Below, in pieces: positions 1 through 6,108 of a stretch of 8,774 bases of DNA. The position numbers and the translations under genes were made by a program. Below the pieces are notes generated by a model that was not told the origin of the DNA, did no database searches, and was given only the letters and a program-made list of their open reading frames with translations. The number at the start of each line of letters is the position of its first letter. The stretch's first letter is position 1. Source of the DNA: Methylococcaceae bacterium (GTDB taxonomy: Bacteria; Pseudomonadota; Gammaproteobacteria; Methylococcales; Methylomonadaceae); NCBI GenBank assembly GCA_013138855.1, contig WTBX01000157.1, positions 1 through 8,774 on the forward strand, in the 5' to 3' direction.

Positions 1-49
1 CACGAAGTTTTATCTATGTATTTTAAAGCGAGCTTATTTGAATTTGTCT

Positions 50-107
50 AATTTATAGATTTTGAAGATGTTTTTAGGTCTCGTGCGCGACTAAAAGTCG
101 CGTCTCC
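50..107 (+). repeat. Dispersed CGCGACT hairpin repeat, solo copy
   Basis: The core at 86-102 is a hairpin with 7-bp arms, CGCGACT and AGTCGCG, around an AAA loop. The match to the copy ending near 8076 extends well upstream of the hairpin: both have a TTTATAG-(C/A)TTTT-AAGAT-TTTT-AGGTCTCG-type leader followed by the hairpin and (A/T)CTCC. It is therefore a longer dispersed element, not just a chance palindrome. It lies downstream of the TPR-like gene. No T-run follows the hairpin on the minus strand, so it is a poor intrinsic terminator. Confidence 0.75.
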
Positions 108-161
108 ATGTGCGCTGAGTAGTTACAATTTTTAAAAAATAATTATCTCGTTCATGATTTT

Positions 162-800
162 TTAAGCCGCTAATTTATTAACCACTCTATACACTATCTT
201 CTTAAAAAAGTTAGGGCGTAATAATTTTCTCATCGCTAATGTTTCATCCGCATCAGGTACCATTTCTTCCATATTTTTAAAAAGCTGTTCAGCTTGTTCA
301 ACATTACCAAGCGCATAACAATATTGCGTCATCAAGCCTGCAAATGCTGAAAACTCAGTGGCATGAAATTGATTACGGCGTGGGTATAACGATTTTAAAT
401 CATACTTATGCTCAAAAATATCAGGAATTTTATCTAAATTACCGTCCTGTAAGCACAATTGCCCATAATGACAACGCGCAAATAAATACTGTGGATTTTG
501 CTGATAATTTTCACGAATACTTTCTTTTTGTTTTGCGGTATCCAAAAAACCATAAGCGACGGAAATATAATTATAAAGTAAGGGAACTTTAGGGTAGAGC
601 TGTTTAAGTTCTAATAACCGATCAATCACTTTTTCAGCTTTTTTACGATTAGTTGCTAATAAACCCTCAAATTCTTTTTGAACGTCTAACGGTAATTTTT
701 GTAATTTTTGATCGACAATCGCCTCAAATGTTAGTTGATAAGCATCTTTTGGGTTATTTGTCTGGGTGCTGACTTTATTTCTGGGTGTTCTTTTTGACAT
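162..800 (-). CDS. TPR-like helical repeat protein, function unknown
   Basis: A 212-residue protein that I do not recognise by name. It has no signal peptide or membrane segment, so it is probably cytoplasmic. Helical pairs with tetratricopeptide-like spacing are visible at about residues 52-85, 86-122 and 150-185; the last reads as a TPR helix pair around the AGLMTQYCYALGNVEQAEQL stretch. The N-terminus is polar and basic (residues 1-20) and the C-terminus ends in a basic, aromatic segment (FFKKIVYRVVNKLAA). The start ATG lies 6 bp after the stop of the nuclease gene, so the two are probably co-transcribed and perhaps translationally coupled; no good Shine-Dalgarno sequence is seen. TPR folds usually mediate protein-protein contacts, but no partner can be deduced here. 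Confidence 0.8.
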   Translation of the reverse strand: MSKRTPRNKVSTQTNNPKDAYQLTFEAIVDQKLQKLPLDVQKEFEGLLATNRKKAEKVIDRLLELKQLYPKVPLLYNYISVAYGFLDTAKQKESIRENYQQNPQYLFARCHYGQLCLQDGNLDKIPDIFEHKYDLKSLYPRRNQFHATEFSAFAGLMTQYCYALGNVEQAEQLFKNMEEMVPDADETLAMRKLLRPNFFKKIVYRVVNKLAA

Positions 801-806
801 GATGTT

Positions 807-1616
807 TCATTTAAGATTAATAGCACTGGGGTGACGTATAAACATGCTATAGCGTTGTTTGTTTTTATTAACCCAGCCGCGTGCTTCGACTGACTTGCCT
901 AAATAGCTGTTTATGTTAGGAAATAAATTTTCTGAATTTCGCGCTATTTTTAGCGCGAACTTGGGTGTAAGTTGAAGGTAATTATATTTTTTAGTTTGTT
1001 TGATTTTACTAATGCGTCCTGTAATACGTTGCCAGCCTCGGTGCTTGCTGGAGTCAAAACGTCCCACTGTTTTAGGTGCATATTCAGATAAGCCCCAAAT
1101 TCCAAGTCTTTGTGATTCTGCCTGTTGTTGAGCTGCGATTAATTCATTAGCATATTTTAAATTGGGTGGATAAATATTAACCGTTGCTAAACCATTACGA
1201 ACTAATTGTAAATTAAGATGCTCATTGTTTTCAGTAAATAAATACGCTAAAGTACGTCCATATTTATCTTTGCGCTCACTATCGTAGCGTAATTTAACTT
1301 TAGTTCCTTCTAGTTTATGCGCTAGCCATTGTTTAGCTTCTTCGCCGCCTGCATCTGCAACTTTATCTCTTTTAGCGACTTCTGGTGTGTTAATCCCTAA
1401 GAAGCGTACTTTTATACCATTTTCTAATAGTACGGTATCACCATCGTAAACTTTTTTAATGGGGTAATAACTGGGAGCGGTTTGTATATCAACCACCGTT
1501 GCATTTTCATGTTTACGGTCAGAAAAATGTTTTTTTCCATTTTCATCTTCCCAATAAAAAATTTCTGCATGGCTGAATGCAGGAATTATTAACAATAATA
1601 GCAAAGCAAAACGCAT
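807..1616 (-). CDS. Exported thermonuclease-like protein with N-terminal DUF4124
   Basis: A 269-residue protein. Residues 1-17 form a signal peptide with probable cleavage after SHA, so the protein is exported to the periplasm or beyond. Residues 18-45 match DUF4124 (FYWEDENGKKHFSDR pattern). A staphylococcal-nuclease (SNase) domain spans about 52-175. Visible active-site equivalents are D58 and D60 (DGDT), R71, E79 (INTPE) and R121 (DKYGR). The calcium-ligand aspartate usual in DTPE is asparagine here (N76), a variant that also occurs in other family members. Residues 185-269 form a further beta-rich segment ending in a GWV...RHPSAI pattern, like the OB-like tails of some bacterial SNase proteins. 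Likely role: hydrolysis of extracellular or periplasmic DNA/RNA. The Shine-Dalgarno sequence is weak (GAG 6 nt from ATG). The TPR-like gene follows after 6 bp. Confidence 0.9.
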   Translation of the reverse strand: MRFALLLLLIIPAFSHAEIFYWEDENGKKHFSDRKHENATVVDIQTAPSYYPIKKVYDGDTVLLENGIKVRFLGINTPEVAKRDKVADAGGEEAKQWLAHKLEGTKVKLRYDSERKDKYGRTLAYLFTENNEHLNLQLVRNGLATVNIYPPNLKYANELIAAQQQAESQRLGIWGLSEYAPKTVGRFDSSKHRGWQRITGRISKIKQTKKYNYLQLTPKFALKIARNSENLFPNINSYLGKSVEARGWVNKNKQRYSMFIRHPSAINLK

Positions 1617-1672
1617 GATTAACTCGATTAATTTAAGATGATGTTTTATTTAAAATACTTAACGTTGATCTC

Positions 1673-1721
1673 AGGGCTACGAACTTAAGACAGGACATCA
1701 GTAAAATCAGCTTCTGTGGAG
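1673..1721 (+). repeat. 49-bp direct repeat, copy on the 3' side of the globin gene
   Basis: This matches 2704-2752 at 42 of 49 positions by eye (shared core AACTTAAGA, GGACAT, AGTAAAATCA, TTCTGT). Both copies are in the same orientation, one on each side of the two-domain globin gene. A related short word, GCTACCGACTTAA on the minus strand, appears near 7105-7117. The repeat carries no recognisable gene or transposase. Confidence 0.7.
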
Positions 1722-1737
1722 ATTCTAAGTGCAGTTT

Positions 1738-2628
1738 TTAAGTTGGTAGTCTAAGTTTATAACCCAAAGGCTTGGTAGCGGTGATAGGGACTTGTCCTTT
1801 GCATTTTAATACGCATTCATCAATAGAACCTTTAACGATAGCGGCTTTAAATGAATGATCGACTTTTAACCACCTGTCTGCAATGGATTCTGATAAACCT
1901 TCGGCAATAATGGAGGCTTTTAAAATCTTTTCGCGTGTTTCTATCATTTCATCGGTGATAAACATGTGCATATGCACAAAGGCGGGGGTATCGCCTGTAT
2001 AGTTATTTACGCCATTAAAAGCGGCAATCATAAATTCAGTTTGCTTTTTAATTAAGGCTTCTTTGGATTTTCCTAAAAAAAACGCCTCTAGCCAAGGCTC
2101 GTTAAATATTATTTCATAAAAACGTTGGTGTACTTTTAAGATGATTTCTTCACCACCAATATCATTTAATAATTCTAAATCATCTTTGCTAGCCTCGTGT
2201 TGAATTTCTACGATTTCTGAGCCTTCAATGGCTGCCATCGCTTGTTCCATGATTTCTGAAACTTCATCAAAAACTTCACTCCAAGCTTGTTCTAGTTCAT
2301 CATTATAAGCTTGCCCTAAATGTTCTTCTAACGCTTTTAACAATGCTTGTTTCATTAATGGAAAATGCTTGATTTCTGCATGATGTTGTAAAATATGGCG
2401 TTCACCCATTTTAGAAATCGAGTCTTTAATGTTTTCCAAATGTTTAACATTTTTAAGCGTCGCCAACATGTTGATAAACTTGCGATTTAAAAAGACCACA
2501 TTGCCAGAAAATACGGTCTTTAGCTGCAAATCAAGGTGAAATAATTCCTTATAAAATAATCGAGATAAAACATTCATATCATCGGTTAATTGGTCAATAC
2601 AATTTCTTACGATTAAACGGTTTTCCAT
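1738..2628 (-). CDS. Two-domain hemoglobin: flavohemoglobin-type globin fused to truncated hemoglobin
   Basis: A 296-residue soluble protein. Residues 1-135 align by eye with the globin domain of E. coli Hmp and Vitreoscilla hemoglobin: FY with the B10 tyrosine (Y26), the CD1 phenylalanine (F40), asparagine N48 where distal E7 glutamine is usual, proximal histidine H78 (ERH), and AW at 115-116 of the H helix region. Residues 149-270 are a truncated hemoglobin, closest to group I: DIGGEE (156-161), FY with B10 tyrosine Y171, FF (183-184), KQTEF (195-199), NYTG (209-212) and proximal histidine H219 followed by the ITDE motif. Both heme pockets therefore look usable. There is no FAD/NAD reductase, GGDEF, kinase or methyl-acceptor domain. 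A Cys-x3-Cys pair (272, 276) lies in the C-terminal tail. Likely role: O2 or NO binding, possibly NO dioxygenation with a separate reductase (inference). The gene stands alone between two direct repeats. The Shine-Dalgarno sequence is weak. Confidence 0.85.
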   Translation of the reverse strand: MENRLIVRNCIDQLTDDMNVLSRLFYKELFHLDLQLKTVFSGNVVFLNRKFINMLATLKNVKHLENIKDSISKMGERHILQHHAEIKHFPLMKQALLKALEEHLGQAYNDELEQAWSEVFDEVSEIMEQAMAAIEGSEIVEIQHEASKDDLELLNDIGGEEIILKVHQRFYEIIFNEPWLEAFFLGKSKEALIKKQTEFMIAAFNGVNNYTGDTPAFVHMHMFITDEMIETREKILKASIIAEGLSESIADRWLKVDHSFKAAIVKGSIDECVLKCKGQVPITATKPLGYKLRLPT

Positions 2629-2656
2629 GACAATTTAGGGGTAGTAGAAGTAATGC

Positions 2657-2677
2657 TATAAAGTATAAAGTATAACG
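2657..2677 (-). promoter_or_regulatory. Possible promoter with tandem 7-bp AT repeats upstream of the globin gene
   Basis: Three tandem 7-bp units (TATAAAG, TATAAAG, TATAACG on the plus strand) lie 29-49 bp before the globin start. On the minus strand they read as consecutive TATACT/TATAGC-type -10 candidates. No clear -35 box was found at 16-18 bp. No convincing FNR or NsrR palindrome was seen. A slipping tandem repeat at a -10 region could alter promoter strength. Confidence 0.3.
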
Positions 2678-2703
2678 GTTAAAATTAGTAATTGATGTTG
2701 TTT

Positions 2704-2752
2704 AGGGCTACCAACTTAAGATGGGACATTAGTAAAATCAAATTCTGTAGAG
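2704..2752 (+). repeat. 49-bp direct repeat, copy on the 5' side of the globin gene
   Basis: Partner of 1673-1721, same orientation, 42 of 49 matching. The distance between equivalent positions is 1031 bp, which encloses exactly the globin gene and its promoter region. Confidence 0.7.
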
Positions 2753-2767
2753 TGTTTTATAGTAGAT

Positions 2768-2826
2768 TTTCACCACGAAGTTGATGAATTTAACATTTCG
2801 TGTTCTCTGTGTTCTTCGTGGTGAAA
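2768..2826 (+). repeat. CACCACGAAG inverted repeat
   Basis: Perfect 13-bp inverted arms, TTTCACCACGAAG at 2768-2780 and CTTCGTGGTGAAA at 2814-2826, are separated by 33 bp that contain a further TTCGTGTTC motif. This kind of CACGAAG/CTTCGTG repeat is a common dispersed intergenic element. No T-run follows on either strand, so it is not a standard terminator. The window's first nine bases (CACGAAGTT) match the left arm and may be the end of another copy, but that match is too short to be sure. Confidence 0.6.
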
Positions 2827-2910
2827 TAAAAGCCTGATTGTCCCGTTTTAAATTGGATGCCTAATCTTTGAATAGCCCATTATTTTTCTTTGGTGAACCT
2901 AATATATGAG

Positions 2911-2974
2911 TTAAATTAATAAAGCATCAAAACCTGCTTGTTCAAAATGATGATCTGCGGTTAAGGCATTAGAG
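2911..2974 (-). pseudogene. 3' remnant of a PIN-domain (VapC-type) toxin gene
   Basis: The minus strand encodes SNALTADHHFEQAGF plus five residues and a stop (TAA at 2913-2911). The pattern ALTxDHHFxQAGF is the C-terminal signature of VapC-type PIN ribonucleases; the aspartate in TADHHF corresponds to the last conserved acidic residue of the PIN active site. Only about 20 codons survive: upstream the frame runs straight into the terminal repeat of the IS element at 2975. No antitoxin gene is present. The remaining 2629-2910 stretch holds only repeats. Confidence 0.7.
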
Positions 2975-4237
2975 CTGATAGCCTGACAAAAAATACAGAA
3001 GTCATTGTATTCAAATAAATTTTTCTGTTTTTATTTTGAAATTAGCAATCCTTGCACTGGATGATAACTTACCTTTACTTGAGAGGACTGGTTCAGGATC
3101 TGGACTACTTGGTAAAATTATTTCTTTAAGCAGTTTATAACCCTTACTTTCAACGGATGCTAAATAGCGAAATCCGATTTTTAAATAACTTAACCCCCGC
3201 TTCCAATGTGGGTCAACTCTTCGTCTTAGCCCTTTAGTAACAACTTCTACGCCTTGTGAAATAAGGAATAATTTGGCGATAGCAATCACAGTATAAAATC
3301 GCGTTAAGGCTTTTGCATTACGAATTTTTGATGATTCCAAGTTAAATGCGCCTGATTTATCATCTTTAAAACCCTCTTCAATATCAAAGCGCAAGCCATA
3401 TTCTGTAAAGGTTTCACGGTCTGTCGGCTCATTACTGGCTATTAACCATGTTTCGGTTTTGCCTGTATGCCGAGCAAAGGCAAGGTGTACTTTGCCATGA
3501 TGGTTTTCGGTTAAATAAACATTGTGATAAAAACGCGCATGGCCGTATTGTGCGGTCATTTTAACGTGGCAAAATTTATTGCCACGTTTGCTACGACGGT
3601 AAATATTAATACTTTCTTTATAGCGAATTCGCCAGTTCCACCCTAATTCGTTACTTAAAAAGTCCATTAAATTGGTATCAATAAAGCCCCTGTCGGCTGA
3701 AAAAACAACTCTTGTTTTTTCAGGGAGCAAGCTCTTGGCTCGCAACAATAACTCTTTGTAATAACTAAATTTAACGCTGCTACTTCCATGTTCTATGGTC
3801 TGCCAAACCAAAGGAATGCTGCGACCTCTGTAAATAATACAAATCCGAATCTGGCAAAATTTATTCCATAACATTGAGGTATCTAAAGCAATATAAAGCG
3901 TTTCTTCACCCCAACCGAACAGAGCTTTTTTTATCACAGGGTCATAAATATTTGCAGTTTCAATATTGTCATTATAAAGCCAGCGTGAGAAGCGGCGTTC
4001 TGTGCTTTGCGCTTGTTCTGCTTTGGTTGAGACAAAAGGAATCCATTCGGGTATATTGCTTTCCTTACTTTGAATTAGCCCATAGACCATCCATAAAAAG
4101 GTGAATTTATGACGTATGTCTTTCCAAGTGCTTAAAATCAGAAGTTTTGATAAGGTTTTGTATAGTTGAGGGCGGACTTTCATGGGCTAAAATAATGACT
4201 ATTTTCCTCTTTTTTCATATTTTTGTCAGGCTATCAG
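2975..4237 (-). mobile_element. Complete IS4-family insertion sequence (1263 bp)
   Basis: The ends are imperfect inverted repeats, CTGATAGCCTGAC followed by an A-run, at 2975-2995 and (inverted) 4218-4237. They match over about 20 bp with one extra A on the left. A single intact transposase gene fills the element. The bases just outside, GCATTAGAG on the left and GTTGATTGG on the right, are not a direct duplication. The flanks belong to two different broken genes (PIN toxin and RAYT), which fits an IS-adjacent deletion or recombination between two IS copies rather than a simple insertion. Confidence 0.88.
3011..4183 (-). CDS. IS4-family DDE transposase
   Basis: A 390-residue, apparently intact transposase. 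The catalytic triad is visible as D101 (ALDTSML), D164 (FSADRGF) and E269, and the family's Y-(2)-R-(3)-E-(6)-K signature is exact: Y262, R265, E269, K276 (YGLRFDIEEGFKDDK). Residues 1-75 are a basic, helical region with ERRFSRWL, typical of the N-terminal DNA-binding part of IS4-type enzymes. It acts on the two terminal inverted repeats at 2975 and 4237. The ATG at 4183 is preceded by an in-frame TAG two codons upstream, so no longer start exists. A GAGGAAA sequence lies too far upstream to serve as a good ribosome site, so translation may be weak, as is common for transposases. Confidence 0.93.
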   Translation of the reverse strand: MKVRPQLYKTLSKLLILSTWKDIRHKFTFLWMVYGLIQSKESNIPEWIPFVSTKAEQAQSTERRFSRWLYNDNIETANIYDPVIKKALFGWGEETLYIALDTSMLWNKFCQIRICIIYRGRSIPLVWQTIEHGSSSVKFSYYKELLLRAKSLLPEKTRVVFSADRGFIDTNLMDFLSNELGWNWRIRYKESINIYRRSKRGNKFCHVKMTAQYGHARFYHNVYLTENHHGKVHLAFARHTGKTETWLIASNEPTDRETFTEYGLRFDIEEGFKDDKSGAFNLESSKIRNAKALTRFYTVIAIAKLFLISQGVEVVTKGLRRRVDPHWKRGLSYLKIGFRYLASVESKGYKLLKEIILPSSPDPEPVLSSKGKLSSSARIANFKIKTEKFI

Positions 4238-4578
4238 GTTGATTGGGTTTTATGTTTACGTTTAAAAAATGCTAATAGTTTTAATAGACGTTCTGCTTTT
4301 GAGTCTTGTAAGCATTTTACGATTTCTGTTGCTGTATGGGCTTTGAATCGGTGTATATCATGGCTTAAATCATTTGATGATGCAACGCAATGTAGGTGGT
4401 TTTCTAGTATTACATAGGCGTAGAGTTTGAAATTATCTTGTTGTTGTAGAAAACGCCATGAATCTAGGAGTATGTTGACTGTTTGCGGACGGGTGAATAC
4501 AGGTAGCCAGTTGTTAATTGTCATGGTTAGAAAGTGAGGGGCTTGCGGGTGTACGACACGGTAACGGCTACGCGGCAT
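4234..4578 (-). pseudogene. REP-associated tyrosine transposase (RAYT/TnpA_REP), 3' truncated
   Basis: The start ATG at 4578 gives MPRSRYRVVHPQAPHF, the usual N-terminus of this gammaproteobacterial Y1-transposase-like (TnpA_REP) family; a longer frame up to 4614 only translates REP DNA. The HUH motif is H61-L62-H63 (ILENHLHCVAS), the metal site of HUH nucleases. The reading frame is lost after 113 native residues (HKTQS): the stop TGA at 4236-4234 lies in the IS terminal repeat. Full-length relatives continue for about 60-70 more residues, including the Y-x-x-x-NPV-x-x-G segment that carries the catalytic tyrosine. The remnant therefore keeps the metal site but not the nucleophile and should be inactive. 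It sits directly next to REP elements at 4603-4806, as RAYT genes usually do. Confidence 0.85.
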
Positions 4579-4583
4579 GGTAT

Positions 4584-4589
4584 TCTCCT
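4584..4589 (-). promoter_or_regulatory. Ribosome binding site that sets the RAYT start
   Basis: The minus strand reads AGGAGA five bases before the ATG at 4578. It supports this start over the in-frame ATG at 4614, which lies inside the first REP hairpin. Confidence 0.7.
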
Positions 4590-4602
4590 GATGATTTAAT
4601 TT

Positions 4603-4707
4603 GCTAGTTCCCAAGCCCCGCTTGGGAACTCAGTTTATGAAGCTCCGCTTCATGTGCAGGAAGCGGAGCTTCTGGTACTTGCTACCAAGCGGAGCTTGGG
4701 AGCTAGC
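4603..4707 (+). repeat. REP/BIME-like element A, four hairpins
   Basis: Four hairpins lie in series. H1 at 4607-4629 (10-bp arms GTTCCCAAGC/GCTTGGGAAC), H2 at 4637-4653 (ATGAAGC/GCTTCAT), H3 at 4660-4672 (GAAGC/GCTTC) and H4 at 4685-4699 (CCAAGC/GCTTGG). H3 and H4 have the GGA loop and so are inverted relative to H1 and H2, giving a head-to-head BIME-like arrangement. Each outer end is flanked by GCTAG at the foot of the hairpin (4603-4607, and 4707-4703 on the minus strand). It overlaps the untranslated region just upstream of the RAYT gene. Confidence 0.85.
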
Positions 4708-4724
4708 GTTAGCGTGTTATTTTT

Positions 4725-4806
4725 GCTAGTTCCCAAGCTCCGCTTGGGAACCCAGTTTACGAAGCTCCGCTTCATGTGTGGGAAGCGGAGCTTGGGAGCC
4801 AGCTAG
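4725..4806 (+). repeat. REP/BIME-like element B, shortened
   Basis: This has the same order as element A: GCTAG, H1 at 4729-4751, H2 core at 4761-4773. The right half is fused into one hybrid unit, GGAAGCGGAGCTTGGGAG at 4781-4798, as if the DNA between H3 and H4 had been deleted. The right foot reads GCTGG on the minus strand (4803-4799). The minus-strand stop codon of the hsdM remnant (TAG, 4728-4726) is supplied by the GCTAG foot. Confidence 0.85.
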
Positions 4807-5937
4807 TCGTCGTCTTCTTCTTTTTTGAGCTAGCCTGAGATTTTTATTTTGCCAGTCACGGCACTGTTGATTAGAGTGGTGCGGCACAGCTTCAACGCTT
4901 TCCATCTCGCCCCAATAATTAGCCAATTCCACAATAAAGCGCGAATCAATCACCTCACCGCCGTCCTTAATATTTTTTTGCTCACTCGCCCAACTCTTAC
5001 CATAAGGCGGATTAGACAACATAAAATCAAAACGATGGGCGGCAAACTCATCGGTAGAAAGCGTCGAGCCGACTTTAATGTTTTCAGGATTATTACCCTT
5101 AATCATCATATCTGACTTACAAATAGCGTAAGTTTCATCATTGATTTCTTTACCAAACAAATGAATATCGCGGCTAAACTCGGTGCTGGGATATTTTTCC
5201 TCAATAAAGTTTTGCGATTCAGTCAACATCCCGCCACTACCGCAAGCAGGATCATAAATTGACATCACAGGCGGTAATTTATCTTTAACAGGATCAAAAA
5301 CTAAATGCGTCATTAACTCAATCACTTCACGCGGGGTAAAATGTTCACCTGCCTCTTCGTTATTGTCTTCATTGAATTTGCGGATTAATTCTTCAAACAC
5401 ATAACCCATCCCTAAATTAGATAAACCTAACAACTTATTGCCGTCTGGGTCTTCTACCGTATCAGGGGTGAGATTAATATAAGGCGAGACAAATTTTTCC
5501 AAAACATCCAGCAACACGTCTTTACTCGCCATGTGCCTGACTTGCGATTTAAGCTTAAAGCGTTCAATAATTTCTTTGACGTTATCACTAAAACCATTTA
5601 GATATTCTTCAACATTCGCTAACAAAATTTGTTGGTTGTTAGTCGCGGTACTAAACAACTGCTTCAACGTCCATTTACTGGTGTTATAAAACACATAGCC
5701 TGAAGCTGCTTTTAAAGGCGCGTCATCAAGCTCAGTCGCTTGCATTTCTTCAATCTGAAACTTAAGCTCATCCAAGACTACTTGTTTGCTAGGTTCTAAT
5801 AAAGTATCTAAGCGGCGCAAGACCACCATCGGCAAAATAACATCGCGGTATTTACCCCGCACATAAACATCTCTAAGGCAGTCGTCAGCAATTGTCCAGA
5901 TAAATGAAATGAGTTTATTGTGTACGCTGTGATCCAT
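4726..5937 (-). pseudogene. hsdM: Type I restriction-modification methyltransferase subunit HsdM, 3' truncated with a REP-encoded tail
   Basis: The true start is the ATG at 5937 (MDHSVHNKLISFIW), matching the usual HsdM N-terminus; an open frame up to 6102 is REP translation. Residues 1-165 hold the HsdM N-terminal helical domain (GKYRDVILPMVVLRRLD). The N6-adenine methylase domain follows, with the AdoMet motif DPACGSGG at 229-236 and catalytic NPPY at 309-312. HsdM homology continues to about residue 356 (DYWG-like ANYWGE, then AVPHHSN; about position 4870). It stops where relatives read SDGQLLFL. The last 47 codons (QQCRDWQNKN..., then REP sequence) are foreign. About a third of the protein is missing, and no hsdS or hsdR is present. 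It cannot work as a restriction system; methylation by this fragment alone is unlikely. The start has only a weak GGAA ribosome site, and REP element C lies 41 bp upstream. Confidence 0.88.
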
Positions 5938-5977
5938 GTGTGATTTCCATTTAATGATTTGGTGGGGTGAAGTTTTT

Positions 5978-6104
5978 GCTGGTTCCCAAGCTCTGCTTTG
6001 CTGGTTCCCAAGCTCCGCTTGGGAACCTAGTTTATGAAGCTCCGCTTCATGTTCAGGAAGCAGAGCTTCTAGCACTTGCTCCCAAGCGGAGCTTGGGAGC
6101 AAGC
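5978..6104 (+). repeat. REP/BIME-like element C, four hairpins plus an extra half-hairpin
   Basis: It opens with a broken extra H1 half (5981-6000), then has a full H1 at 6003-6027 (11-bp arms), H2 at 6034-6050, H3 at 6057-6069 (AGA loop) and H4 at 6078-6100 (10-bp arms around GGA). The feet read GCTGG (5978-5982 and 6000-6004) and GCTTG on the minus strand at the right end (6104-6100). It lies between the hydroxylase stop codon (4 bp away) and the hsdM start. Together with A and B it encloses the hsdM remnant. Confidence 0.87.
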
Positions 6105-6108
6105 CTAT

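Noticed and set aside
344..592. Plus-strand open frame of 82 codons
   Set aside because: It lies wholly inside the TPR-like gene on the other strand and shows no family resemblance or ribosome site.
2629..2703. NO- or oxygen-responsive operator (NsrR or FNR box) before the globin gene
   Set aside because: I looked for TTGAT-N4-ATCAA and the NsrR palindrome; only isolated half-like words were found.
2768..2826. Intrinsic terminator for the globin-region transcripts
   Set aside because: The arms are separated by 33 bp and no T-run follows on either strand.
2975..3012. PIN-toxin reading frame continuing upstream into the IS (NDFCIFCQAI...)
   Set aside because: The frame is open by chance, but this DNA is the IS terminal repeat and the residues are out of register with PIN proteins by one position.
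4223..4417. Plus-strand open frame of 64 codons over the RAYT remnant
   Set aside because: It is antisense to the clear RAYT sequence, with no recognisable protein features.
5808..6011. Minus-strand open frame of 67 codons
   Set aside because: It is an out-of-frame reading of the hsdM 5' end and REP C.
5938..6102. 55-residue N-terminal extension of hsdM starting at 6102
   Set aside because: It translates REP element C, and the conserved HsdM N-terminus begins at the ATG at 5937.
4603..6104. Clustered repeats as a possible CRISPR array
   Set aside because: The repeats are palindromic hairpin groups of unequal length, without uniform spacers and without cas genes; they fit REP/BIME elements beside a RAYT.
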